Source: Buchnera aphidicola (Pseudoregma panicola)
GTDB taxonomy: Bacteria > Pseudomonadota > Gammaproteobacteria > Enterobacterales > Enterobacteriaceae
Assembly: GCF_039376655.1 (NCBI RefSeq)
Contig: NZ_CP135000.1
Span: forward strand, 62,001 to 126,000
DNA length: 64,000 nucleotides
Reading direction: 5' to 3'
How positions within the stretch are numbered: position 1 is the stretch's first letter; every line of letters starts with the position of its first letter. The notes under the pieces were generated by a model, which made no database searches, was not told where the DNA came from, and worked only from the letters and a program-made list of their open reading frames with translations. This document shows positions 17,743 to 26,288 of the stretch, in pieces. The position numbers and the translations under genes were made by a program.

Positions 17743-18810
17743 ATGAAAAATAAATTTCTATTTATAGACAGAGATGGAACAATAATAGACGAACCTATTA
17801 ATGATTTTAAAGTAGATTCCATAAAAAAATTAGAATTTAAAAAATATATATTTACATCTTTATTAAATTTGAAGAAACATAAATATAAATTTGTTATGGT
17901 GACCAATCAAGACGGATTAGGTACAAATGAATTTTCTAAAAAAAAATTTTATTTTATACAAAATTTTATTATAAAAATATTTTTGTCTCAAGAAATAAAA
18001 TTTTATGATATTTTTATTTGTCCTCATTATGTTGAAGATAACTGTAAATGTAGAAAACCTAATATTGGAATGTTAACTAAATTCTTAAAAAATAATAAAT
18101 TAGATAAAAAAAATAGTTTTGTTATAGGAGATAGAAATACAGATATAGAATTTGCAAATAATATTGGTATAAAGGGAATTTTATATAAAAAAAATTATGA
18201 TTGGAAAAAAATTGAAAAAAAAATATTATACAATAACATTATAACTATTTTTAGAAAGACAAAAGAAACTAATGTAAAAATAAAAGTAAATTTAGAAAAA
18301 TATTCTTCTAGTAATATTGATACTGGAATAAAGTTTTTTGATCATATGTTAAATCAATTAGCTTTTCATTCTAGAATTTATTTGTATATAAAATCTGTAG
18401 GTGATTTATATATAGATGATCATCATACTGTAGAAGATGTAGCTATTGCATTAGGTAAATCTTTTTTAAAATCTTTAGTTTTTAAAAATGGAATAAATAG
18501 ATTTGGATTAGGAATAATACCTATGGATGAAAGTATTTCCAAATGTGTTTTAGATATTTCTGGAAGACCATACATTTGTTTTAAATCTAATTTAAAAAAT
18601 AAATTATTAGGAGATTTTAATTTAAATATGGTAAAACATTTTTTTTATTCGCTTAGTTATTCTATGAAAAGCACTATACATATCAGTGCATACGGAGAAA
18701 ACGATCATCATATATGTGAAAGTATATTTAAATCTTTTGGAATTGCTTTCAGGAAAGCGATAGTTATAAATTCTAATTATATGCAAAGTTCTAAAGGAAT
18801 ATTGTTATGA
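17743..18810 (+). CDS. hisB: Bifunctional histidinol-phosphatase / imidazoleglycerol-phosphate dehydratase
   Basis: Two enzymes of histidine synthesis in one chain; 355 residues as in E. coli. The N-terminal HAD phosphatase (about 1-165) has FIDRDGTIIDEP, TNQDGLGT, and the zinc loop CPHYVEDNCKCRKP, then GDRNTDIEFA. The C-terminal dehydratase (about 170-355) has FFDHMLNQLAFHS, the metal motifs DDHHTVEDVAIALG and NDHHICESIFKSFG. Fused hisB is typical of Enterobacterales and supports the gamma-proteobacterial origin. Its last four bases overlap the hisH start. Confidence 0.97.
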   Translation: MKNKFLFIDRDGTIIDEPINDFKVDSIKKLEFKKYIFTSLLNLKKHKYKFVMVTNQDGLGTNEFSKKKFYFIQNFIIKIFLSQEIKFYDIFICPHYVEDNCKCRKPNIGMLTKFLKNNKLDKKNSFVIGDRNTDIEFANNIGIKGILYKKNYDWKKIEKKILYNNIITIFRKTKETNVKIKVNLEKYSSSNIDTGIKFFDHMLNQLAFHSRIYLYIKSVGDLYIDDHHTVEDVAIALGKSFLKSLVFKNGINRFGLGIIPMDESISKCVLDISGRPYICFKSNLKNKLLGDFNLNMVKHFFYSLSYSMKSTIHISAYGENDHHICESIFKSFGIAFRKAIVINSNYMQSSKGILL

Positions 18811-19409
18811 TAAAAGATATAGTAATAATAAATACAGGATCTTCTAATATATCTTCTTTGAAATTGTCTATTAATAGATTAGGATATGAGGCATATGTTA
18901 CAAATAATTTGAAAACAATTAGAAATTCTAAAAAATTATTTTTTCCAGGAGTAGGAAGCGCTGAATATGTAATGAATTTTATTAAAAAAAAAAATATTGA
19001 TATTGAGATAATGAATTATAAAAATTTAGTTCTCGGAATTTGTTTAGGAATGCAATTATTTTGTAAATATAGTGAAGAGAGTGTTAACAGCAATGTTATA
19101 AAAACATTAAATATTATAAACAGTTATTCTAGATTAATAAAATATAATAAATTACCTATTCCTCATAGTGGATGGAATAATGTAGTTCATAATAATGATA
19201 TTTTATTTAAAAATATTCCTCAAGGAGAAAGATTTTATTTTATACATAGTTATATAGTTCCTATAAATAAAAATACTATTTCTAGAACTTTTTATGGAGA
19301 ATATTTTTCTTCATCAATTAGATCAAAAAATTTTTTTGGTGTTCAGTTTCATCCTGAAAAATCTGGATTAGCTGGATCTCTATTATTAAAAAACTTTTTA
19401 TCGGTGTGA
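18807..19409 (+). CDS. hisH: Imidazole glycerol phosphate synthase, glutamine amidotransferase subunit
   Basis: Releases ammonia from glutamine and passes it to HisF, forming IGP and AICAR. 200 residues (E. coli 196). Class I glutaminase triad is intact: nucleophile in VLGICLGMQLF (about C79), and the His-Glu pair in VQFHPEKSG (about 180-190). The PGVGSAEYVM oxyanion loop is also visible. ATG overlaps hisB by four bases (ATGA), indicating translational coupling; hisA follows after four bases. Confidence 0.97.
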   Translation: MIKDIVIINTGSSNISSLKLSINRLGYEAYVTNNLKTIRNSKKLFFPGVGSAEYVMNFIKKKNIDIEIMNYKNLVLGICLGMQLFCKYSEESVNSNVIKTLNIINSYSRLIKYNKLPIPHSGWNNVVHNNDILFKNIPQGERFYFIHSYIVPINKNTISRTFYGEYFSSSIRSKNFFGVQFHPEKSGLAGSLLLKNFLSV

Positions 19410-19413
19410 AAAA

Positions 19414-20148
19414 ATGATAATTCCTTCATTAGACATATTAAATAACAATATAGTAAGATTATATAAAGGAAATTATAAAAAAGTAAAATTTTATAATGAT
19501 AATTTATTTTCTTTAGCAAAAAAATATAAATTAGAAGGAGCTAAAATTCTTCATTTAGTAGATTTAGATGGAAGTAAAGATCCTAAAAAAAGACAAATAA
19601 AGTTTATAGAAAATTTTATAAAAAATATTGATTTACCAATACAAGTAGGAGGTGGAATTAGAAATATAATAGATATAGAAAATTTATTATCATGTGGAGT
19701 AAAAAGAATTGTAATAGGATCTTCTGCAGTTATAAATTTTTCAGAAACAAAAAAATGGTTTAGAAAATATAGTAATAAATTGGTTTTAGCTGTTGATGTT
19801 TTTTACAAGAATGAATACAAAAATGAAATTAAAATAAATGGATGGACTAAAAATTCAAAAAAAAATATTATGGATATAATTTCTGAATATCTAGAAAATG
19901 ATTTAAAACATTTGTTATGTACAGATATTAACAAAGATGGAACTTTAAAAGGTCCTAATTTTTATTTATATAAAAAAATTACTAGTACTTTTAAAAATTT
20001 ATTAGTTCAAGCATCTGGTGGTATTAGTTGTTTAAATGATATAAAAAAAATAAAATTACAAAATGTTTCTGATGTAATAGTTGGTAGAGCTCTATTAGAG
20101 AATAGGTTTAGTTTGTCGGAGGCTATTTCATGTTGGCAAAAAGGATAA
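19414..20148 (+). CDS. hisA: ProFAR isomerase
   Basis: Phosphoribosyl-formimino-AICAR-phosphate isomerase, a TIM-barrel enzyme catalysing an Amadori rearrangement in histidine synthesis. 244 residues (E. coli 245). The two-fold repeated phosphate-binding pattern is visible: IIPSLDILNNNIVRL with the catalytic Asp near residue 7, HLVDLDGSKD, VGGGIRN, and in the second half CTDINKDGTLKGPN and ASGGIS. The gene extends 19 bases into hisF and carries the hisF ribosome site (CGGAGG at 20117-20122). Confidence 0.97.
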   Translation: MIIPSLDILNNNIVRLYKGNYKKVKFYNDNLFSLAKKYKLEGAKILHLVDLDGSKDPKKRQIKFIENFIKNIDLPIQVGGGIRNIIDIENLLSCGVKRIVIGSSAVINFSETKKWFRKYSNKLVLAVDVFYKNEYKNEIKINGWTKNSKKNIMDIISEYLENDLKHLLCTDINKDGTLKGPNFYLYKKITSTFKNLLVQASGGISCLNDIKKIKLQNVSDVIVGRALLENRFSLSEAISCWQKG

Positions 20149-20906
20149 TTCCTTGTTTAGATATTAAAGATGGTAATATTGTTAAAGGAATAAAATTCAA
20201 AAATCATAGAATAATATCTAAAAATATATTTTCTATGATAAAAAATTATATAGAAGACGGGGCTGATGAATTAGTTTTTTATGATATATCAGCTTATGTT
20301 AAAAATAAATTGGTAAATGAAAAATTAATATATAAAATTTCAAAAATTATAGATATACCATTTTGTGTGTCTGGTGGCATTAAAACTATTGAAGATGCAA
20401 AAAAAATACTTTTTTCTGGAGCGGACAAAATCTCAATAAATTCACCAGCTATTGATAATCCAAATTTAATAAGTAAATTAGCTAATAGATTTGGAAGACA
20501 ATGTATAGTAATTGGAATTGATTCATTTTTTGATTCTATATTAAATAAATATTTTGTTTTTAAATATACTGGAGATTCTAAAAAAATTGTTAAAACTAAT
20601 TTGTCTACTTTAGATTGGGTAAAAAGAGTACAAGAATTGGGAGCAGGAGAAATAGTTTTAAATGTAATAAATTTTGATGGATTGAAATCTGGATATGACA
20701 TCATACAATTAAAAAAAATAAGAAAAATTTGTAAAATACCGTTAGTTGCTTCTAGTGGTGCTGGATCTATAAATCATTTTTATGAAGTTTTTCATAAATC
20801 TGATGTAGATGGTGCTCTAGCAGCTTCAGTATTTCATGATAATAAGATTAGTATAAAAGAACTAAAACAGTTTTTGTTTAAAAAAGGTATAGAAATAAGA
20901 TTATGA
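20130..20906 (+). CDS. hisF: Imidazole glycerol phosphate synthase, cyclase subunit
   Basis: TIM-barrel partner of HisH, using ammonia to close the imidazole ring and release AICAR. 258 residues, as in E. coli. Catalytic aspartates are kept: IIPCLDIKDGNIVKG (D11 region) and VLNVINFDGLKSGYD; FCVSGGIKT, ADKISINSPA and the phosphate loop ASSGAGS are visible, ending in GALAASVFH. Start ATG 20130 sits inside the end of hisA with a strong ribosome site, and its TGA overlaps the hisI ATG. Confidence 0.97.
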   Translation: MLAKRIIPCLDIKDGNIVKGIKFKNHRIISKNIFSMIKNYIEDGADELVFYDISAYVKNKLVNEKLIYKISKIIDIPFCVSGGIKTIEDAKKILFSGADKISINSPAIDNPNLISKLANRFGRQCIVIGIDSFFDSILNKYFVFKYTGDSKKIVKTNLSTLDWVKRVQELGAGEIVLNVINFDGLKSGYDIIQLKKIRKICKIPLVASSGAGSINHFYEVFHKSDVDGALAASVFHDNKISIKELKQFLFKKGIEIRL

Positions 20907-21517
20907 TTATAAAAAATATAATTTCTGCTATTAATTGGAGTAAAGTGAATAATATAGTTCCTGTAATAATACAAAATAATTTTTCAGGTAGAATATTAAT
21001 GTTAGGATATATGAACAAAGAAGCATTAGAAATGACATTTAATAATAAAATTGTAACTTTTTATTCAAGAGTTAAAAAAAGATTATGGACAAAAGGAGAG
21101 ACCTCAGGAAATTATTTAAATGTTATAGATATAATTTTAGACTGTGATTTTGATAGTATAATTATACTAGTAAAACCTATAGGAAAAACTTGTCATCTTA
21201 AAAATAAGAGTTGTTTTAATTATAAAAATACTTTTTTTGATTTTTTATATAGATTAGAAGATATAATAAAAAATAAAAAAAAATCTTTAAAAAATTCTTA
21301 TACTAAAAAATTATATAATTCTGGAATTGAGAGAATAGCTCAAAAAGTTGGAGAAGAATCTGTAGAAACAATTTTATCTTCTTTAGGGAAAGATTCTAAT
21401 AAATTTGTTAATGAAGTTTCTGATTTATTATATCATTTATTAGTATTAATTAATTATAAAAAATTTAATATGTATAAAATAATACATAATTTGATTGAAA
21501 GAAATAAAAAGAATTAA
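20903..21517 (+). CDS. hisI: Bifunctional phosphoribosyl-AMP cyclohydrolase / phosphoribosyl-ATP pyrophosphatase
   Basis: Catalyses the second and third steps of histidine synthesis; 204 residues (E. coli 203). The N-terminal cyclohydrolase (about 1-115) has LMLGYMNKEALEMTF, SRVKKRLWTKGETSGN and the metal sites DCDFDSI and KTCHLKNKSCF. The C-terminal pyrophosphohydrolase (about 120-204) has the helix motif IAQKVGEESVET and DLLYHLLVL. Start overlaps the hisF stop by four bases. Last gene of the his operon; gnd follows after 64 bases. Confidence 0.97.
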   Translation: MIIKNIISAINWSKVNNIVPVIIQNNFSGRILMLGYMNKEALEMTFNNKIVTFYSRVKKRLWTKGETSGNYLNVIDIILDCDFDSIIILVKPIGKTCHLKNKSCFNYKNTFFDFLYRLEDIIKNKKKSLKNSYTKKLYNSGIERIAQKVGEESVETILSSLGKDSNKFVNEVSDLLYHLLVLINYKKFNMYKIIHNLIERNKKN

Positions 21518-21581
21518 TATATTTTTTTTTAATGTATTAATTTTAATTTTTATTAAAACTAATTTTATCAGGACAAATAAT

Positions 21582-22982
21582 ATGAAAAAAAAACATGTTG
21601 GAATAATTGGCATGTCTGTTATGGGCAGTAATTTATGTTTAAATTTAGAAAGAAATGGATATTTAGTTTCTATATTTAATAGATCTTATAAAAAAGCTAA
21701 AGAAATATTAATTAAAAATCCTAATAAAAATATTTTATGTTTTAAAAAAATAAATGAATTTGTTAATTCTATTTCAAAGCCTAGAAAAATATTTTTAATG
21801 ATAAAATCAGGAAATGTAACAGATATAGTTATAAATTCTATTTTAAAATATTTAGATAAAAAAGATATAATAATAGATTTAGGTAATTCTTTTTATAAAG
21901 ATACTATAAGGAGAGAAAAATATTTATATAGTTTAGGTATAAAATTTGTTGGCGCTGGTATTTCAGGTGGAGAAATGGGTGCATTATTAGGAGCTTCTAT
22001 AATGCCTGGATGCAATAAAAATGTATATAATAAAATAAAATCTATTCTTATAAGTATATCTGCTAAATATAATGGTGTTCCTTGTGTAGATTATATAGGT
22101 CCAGATGGTTCTGGTCATTATTTAAAAATGATACATAATGGAATAGAATATGGAGATATGCAAATTATATCTGAATCTTATTGTATATTAAAAAATTTAT
22201 TAAAAATGAGTAATTTAGAAATATCAAAAATTTTTAGTACTTGGAATAAAGGAGAATTAAATAGTTATTTAATAGAAATTACTAAAAAAATTTTTTTGAA
22301 AAAAGATAACAAAGAAAATTATTTAATAGATTTTATATCTGATGTTGCAAAAAATAAAGGTACTGGAAAATGGATTTGTAAAAGTGCATTAGAAATAGAA
22401 TCTCCTTTATCATTAATAACAGAATCTGTTTTATTTAGATATATATCTTCATTAAAAAAAGAAAGATGTTTAGCTTCTAAAATATTAAAATCTACTGAAA
22501 CTAATTTTGTTTGTAAAAATAAAGATTTTTTTATAGAAGATTTAAGAAGATCTTTATACTTAAGCAAAATAATTTCTTATGCTCAAGGATTTTATCAATT
22601 AAGAATAATTTCCAAAATACATAAATGGAATTTAAATTATATAAATATTGCTAAAATTTTTCGTTCTGGTTGTATAATAAGAGCAAAATTTTTAGATAAA
22701 ATAATAAATGCATATAAAAATAATTTTAAATTAAAGAATTTGTTATTAGATAATTATTTTTCTAAAATATCTTATAAATATCAAAATTCTTTAAGAAATA
22801 TAGTATCTACATCTATATTAAATGGAATACCAGTTCCTGCATTTTCATCTGCCATTTCTTATTATGATAGTTATAGATCTAATAAATTATCTTCAAATTT
22901 AATACAAGCTCAAAGAGATTTTTTTGGATCTCACAAATATGAAAGAATAGATATGAAAGGAAAATTTCATACTAATTGGTAA
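21582..22982 (+). CDS. gnd: 6-phosphogluconate dehydrogenase, decarboxylating
   Basis: Oxidative pentose phosphate enzyme giving ribulose-5-P, CO2 and NADPH, the entry to PRPP for histidine. 466 residues (E. coli 468). Rossmann motif GIIGMSVMGSNL at the N-terminus, IDLGNSFYKDT, the GAGISGGEMGA block, and the catalytic GSGHYLKMIHNGIEYGDMQ are present. The ATG at 21582 gives the canonical start, with AGGA at 21570-21573. An in-frame start at 21495 would add 29 hydrophobic residues with no family support. It sits after the his operon, as in E. coli relatives; dcd, expected downstream, is absent. Confidence 0.96.
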   Translation: MKKKHVGIIGMSVMGSNLCLNLERNGYLVSIFNRSYKKAKEILIKNPNKNILCFKKINEFVNSISKPRKIFLMIKSGNVTDIVINSILKYLDKKDIIIDLGNSFYKDTIRREKYLYSLGIKFVGAGISGGEMGALLGASIMPGCNKNVYNKIKSILISISAKYNGVPCVDYIGPDGSGHYLKMIHNGIEYGDMQIISESYCILKNLLKMSNLEISKIFSTWNKGELNSYLIEITKKIFLKKDNKENYLIDFISDVAKNKGTGKWICKSALEIESPLSLITESVLFRYISSLKKERCLASKILKSTETNFVCKNKDFFIEDLRRSLYLSKIISYAQGFYQLRIISKIHKWNLNYINIAKIFRSGCIIRAKFLDKIINAYKNNFKLKNLLLDNYFSKISYKYQNSLRNIVSTSILNGIPVPAFSSAISYYDSYRSNKLSSNLIQAQRDFFGSHKYERIDMKGKFHTNW

Positions 22983-23096
22983 AAATATTTTTTATTGTTA
23001 TAATAGATTTTTTAATATATTTAATAATTTTTTTTATAAAAATATTGTAAAATTAATATAATTTTTTTTAAACTGTGATTAATTTTTTATAAAAAT

Positions 23097-24722
23097 ATGA
23101 AAAAAAAAATTTTAATAACGTGTGCTTTTCCTTATGCTAATGGTTCTATTCATATAGGGCATTTATTAGAGCATATTCAAGCTGATATATTAGTTAGATA
23201 TAAGAAAATGATGAATTATAAAGTTTGGTTTATATGTGCTGATGATGCTCATGGAACAGCTATAACTATAAAAGCTAATGAAAATAATGTTTCAGAAGAA
23301 TATTTGATATCTCAAGTTTTAAAAGAACATAAAAAAGATTTGTTTGATTTTGATATTTTATATAATAAGTATTATTCTACGCATTCTAAAGAAAATTTAT
23401 TTTTTGTAAAAAAAGCATTTAATTGTTTAAAAAAAAAGAGATTAATTAAAATAAAAACTATTAAACAATTTTATGATAATTCAAAAAACATTTTTTTATC
23501 TGATAGGTATGTATATGGATCATGTCCATTTTGTAAAAGTTATAAAGAATATGGAGATAATTGTTCTTCTTGTGGGGCCTTTTATTCAGTTACAGATTTA
23601 ATAGATCCTATTTCAGTTTTTTCAAAAAAGAAACCTGTTTTAAAAAAAACTGTGCATTTATTTTTTAATATTTCTCATTTTAAAAATATTTTAAAAAAAT
23701 GGATTTTTTCTAATGTTTTTAATGAAAAAATTTTAAAAAAAGTTTTAGAATGGTTAAAAATAGGATTAAAAGATTGGAATATTTCTAGAGATGATCCTTA
23801 TTTTGGATTTAAGATACCAGGATTTAAAAAAAAATATTTTTATGTTTGGTTAGATGCAACTATTGGATATATAAGTACTTTTAAAAAACTATCTAAAGAT
23901 TTAAATTTAAATTTTAAAGAATTTTGGTGTAAAAAAAGTAATACTAAATTATATCATTTTATAGGAAAAGATATAATTCATTTTCATAGTATATTTTGGC
24001 CTTCTTTATTAGATGCAATGTCTTTTAGAAAACCAACTAAAATATATGTTCATGGTTATGTTAAAATAAATGATAAAAAATTATCTAAGTCTAAAAATTA
24101 TATAATAAGTGCAAAAAAATGGTTAAAATATTTTGATTCTGATAGTTTAAGATATTATTATGCATCTAAAATCTCCAATGGAATAGAAGACGTAAATATT
24201 AATGCAAAAGATTTTGTGTATAAGATAAATTCTGGTTTGGTGAACAAAATTGTAAATTTAGGATTTAGGAATTTCAAATTAATAAATAAATATTTTGATG
24301 GAATGTTAGCTAAAAATTTAGAAAATATAAGTGAATATAATAATTTTTTATTAAAATTTAAAAAAGTTAATATTTTTTTTAAAGATTTAAAATATAAAAG
24401 TGTAATCATAGAAATTTTAAAAATTGCTGATTTTGCTAACTATTACATTAATAATAAATCTCCATGGTCTTTTATAAAAAAGAATACTAATTTATTATAT
24501 GTTCAAAAAGTTTGTTCTATGGGAATAAATTTTTTTAAAATAATAATGACTTATATGAAACCTATATTGCCTAAATTGTCTAAAAAAGTAGAATTTTTTT
24601 TAAATTCAAAATTAAGTTTTGAAAGTTTAAAATCTCCTTTATTAAATCATAAAATTTCTAATATAAAAATTTTATATAAAAGAGTTTCAATGAAAGATTT
24701 TAATAAATTATTAAAAAAATAA
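23097..24722 (+). CDS. metG: Methionyl-tRNA synthetase (short form)
   Basis: Class I synthetase charging tRNA-Met and initiator tRNA. 541 residues against 677 in E. coli: the C-terminal dimerisation and tRNA-binding domain is missing, leaving the catalytic core and helical anticodon domain. The HIGH motif is SIHIGHLLEH (residues 17-26), the KMSKS loop reads KLSKSKN, the zinc knuckle includes CPFCKSYKEYGDNCSSC, and the anticodon-recognising NKSPW is near residue 455. ATG 23097 with no clear Shine-Dalgarno. Its stop is only five bases from the convergent tilS stop. Confidence 0.95.
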   Translation: MKKKILITCAFPYANGSIHIGHLLEHIQADILVRYKKMMNYKVWFICADDAHGTAITIKANENNVSEEYLISQVLKEHKKDLFDFDILYNKYYSTHSKENLFFVKKAFNCLKKKRLIKIKTIKQFYDNSKNIFLSDRYVYGSCPFCKSYKEYGDNCSSCGAFYSVTDLIDPISVFSKKKPVLKKTVHLFFNISHFKNILKKWIFSNVFNEKILKKVLEWLKIGLKDWNISRDDPYFGFKIPGFKKKYFYVWLDATIGYISTFKKLSKDLNLNFKEFWCKKSNTKLYHFIGKDIIHFHSIFWPSLLDAMSFRKPTKIYVHGYVKINDKKLSKSKNYIISAKKWLKYFDSDSLRYYYASKISNGIEDVNINAKDFVYKINSGLVNKIVNLGFRNFKLINKYFDGMLAKNLENISEYNNFLLKFKKVNIFFKDLKYKSVIIEILKIADFANYYINNKSPWSFIKKNTNLLYVQKVCSMGINFFKIIMTYMKPILPKLSKKVEFFLNSKLSFESLKSPLLNHKISNIKILYKRVSMKDFNKLLKK

Positions 24723-24727
24723 TTTTT

Positions 24728-26038
24728 TTATATGTTGTTTTTCCAAGATATTTTCCAAGTTTTATTATTTTTAATATTTTTTTTATTTATTATTATAAAT
24801 GTTCCTATTGCAGATATGAAAGTTTCATTATAAAATAGTAATGGAATACTATTTTTATATATATTTAATACTTTTATATGTTTCCACATTTTTTTTATTT
24901 TACAAGATTTATTTCTTTCATCTGTTTTTACAATTCCTTGAAATTGAAATCTTATATTTACTAAATCATTTTTTTTTGGTGCTGGTATTTTCATTCCTTT
25001 ATTGTTTATTTCTAATATTCCTAATTTTTCAGGAAGTATTATTTTTTTAAAAGGATAATGACAAAAGATTATTTTATTTTTTATATTATTTGTTTTTCTT
25101 ATATAATATATAATATTTTTATATTTTTGTATTTTATAATTTTTAAAATTCATTAATGACATTTTGTTTTGTTTGCATAAAATAAAATCTTTATATATTT
25201 GATGTATTTTTTTATATGATAAAAAAGTTTTTGTTAAACTATATAACCATTTTCTTATTATTAATATTCCAATTTCTTTAGGAAATGTTTTTATTTTTTT
25301 TATTTGTAATTCTGTATTATTTATATTACATATATTTAATATTGGTTTGATAAAAAAATTTAATATTTTTTCATTTTTTTGACATATTTTTGATGTTCTA
25401 TATAAATTTTTTAAAAAAAAAGGCCATTTTTTTTCAAATATAGGAATTATTTTTAGTCTAAGAAAATTTCTTTCAAATTTTTTATTTAAATTGCTTTCAT
25501 CGTTTATCCATTTTATTTTTTTTTTTATAGCCCATTTTTCTAATTTTATTTTATTGATTTTTATAAATGGTCTTATTAAAAGTTGATTATTTTTTCCAAA
25601 AAATGTAGGATTTTTGATTCCAGATAGACCATTAGGACCACTACCTCTTTTTAGAGCTAATAATAATGTTTCACATTGATCATTTAAATGATGGCCAGTT
25701 ACTACTATTTCTTTTTTTAATATTTCTTCTTTTATTATTTTATATCTTTTATTTCTTAATTTATTTTCTAAATTTTTTTTATATTTTTTTTTTATTTTTC
25801 TGATAATAATTGGTATTTTATTTTTTTTACATTCTTTATAACAATGATATTCCCAATTTTTAGAGTTTTTGCTAATATTATGATTTATATGTATCGCTCT
25901 AATTTTTATATTTTTTAACTTTTTTTTTTTTAATTTAATCAATTGATATAATAAAACAGTAGAATCCATCCCACCACTATATGCTACTAATATATTTTGA
26001 TCATCATTAATATATTTTAAAATATTTTTTATTAACAT
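24728..26038 (-). CDS. tilS: tRNA(Ile)-lysidine synthase
   Basis: Converts the wobble C34 of tRNA-Ile(CAU) to lysidine so that it reads AUA, an abundant codon in this AT-rich genome. 436 residues (E. coli 432). The N-type ATP pyrophosphatase P-loop AYSGGMDST lies at about residues 19-27; HINHNISKNS, VTGHHLNDQCETLLLALKRGSG and the substrate motif NDESNLNKKFERNFLR are clear. The C-terminal tRNA-binding domains are lysine-rich and diverged. It lies 28 bases downstream of tRNA-Val on the same strand and may share its transcript. The 3' end converges on metG with no room for a terminator. Confidence 0.94.
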   Translation of the reverse strand: MLIKNILKYINDDQNILVAYSGGMDSTVLLYQLIKLKKKKLKNIKIRAIHINHNISKNSKNWEYHCYKECKKNKIPIIIRKIKKKYKKNLENKLRNKRYKIIKEEILKKEIVVTGHHLNDQCETLLLALKRGSGPNGLSGIKNPTFFGKNNQLLIRPFIKINKIKLEKWAIKKKIKWINDESNLNKKFERNFLRLKIIPIFEKKWPFFLKNLYRTSKICQKNEKILNFFIKPILNICNINNTELQIKKIKTFPKEIGILIIRKWLYSLTKTFLSYKKIHQIYKDFILCKQNKMSLMNFKNYKIQKYKNIIYYIRKTNNIKNKIIFCHYPFKKIILPEKLGILEINNKGMKIPAPKKNDLVNIRFQFQGIVKTDERNKSCKIKKMWKHIKVLNIYKNSIPLLFYNETFISAIGTFIIINKKNIKNNKTWKISWKNNI

Positions 26039-26066
26039 TTTAAATATTAAAAAATTTTTTATTTTT

Positions 26067-26140
26067 TACGTCCGAGTGGATTCGAACCACTGGCATCCAT
26101 CATGTCATAATGGCACTCTAACCTACTGAGTTACGGACGT
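26067..26140 (-). tRNA. tRNA-Val (anticodon GAC)
   Basis: Cloverleaf on the minus strand: 7-bp acceptor ACGTCCG/CGGACGT, D-stem ACTC/GAGT, anticodon stem CCATT/GATGG closing the loop ATGACAT with anticodon GAC and U33, and a T arm AGTGG-TTCGAAT-CCACT. A73 is the discriminator. The loop matches E. coli tRNA-Val(GAC). CCA is not encoded: the bases after the discriminator are A and T, so CCA must be added by an enzyme. It lies upstream of tilS and is divergent from priA. Confidence 0.95.
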
Positions 26141-26288
26141 ATAATATTATTCTTAAATTAATAATATATATAAATTATATTTTTTAGTATATTAACATAT
26201 TTTTTAATAAAAATGTTAATTAAATGTTCTTTTTGTTTTAAATTTTTGTTATAGATATTTATTATATATAATTTTTTTTATTAAAAAT

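Noticed and set aside
21495..21581. N-terminal extension of Gnd overlapping hisI
   Set aside because: ATG 21582 has a ribosome site and gives the canonical start before the Rossmann motif.
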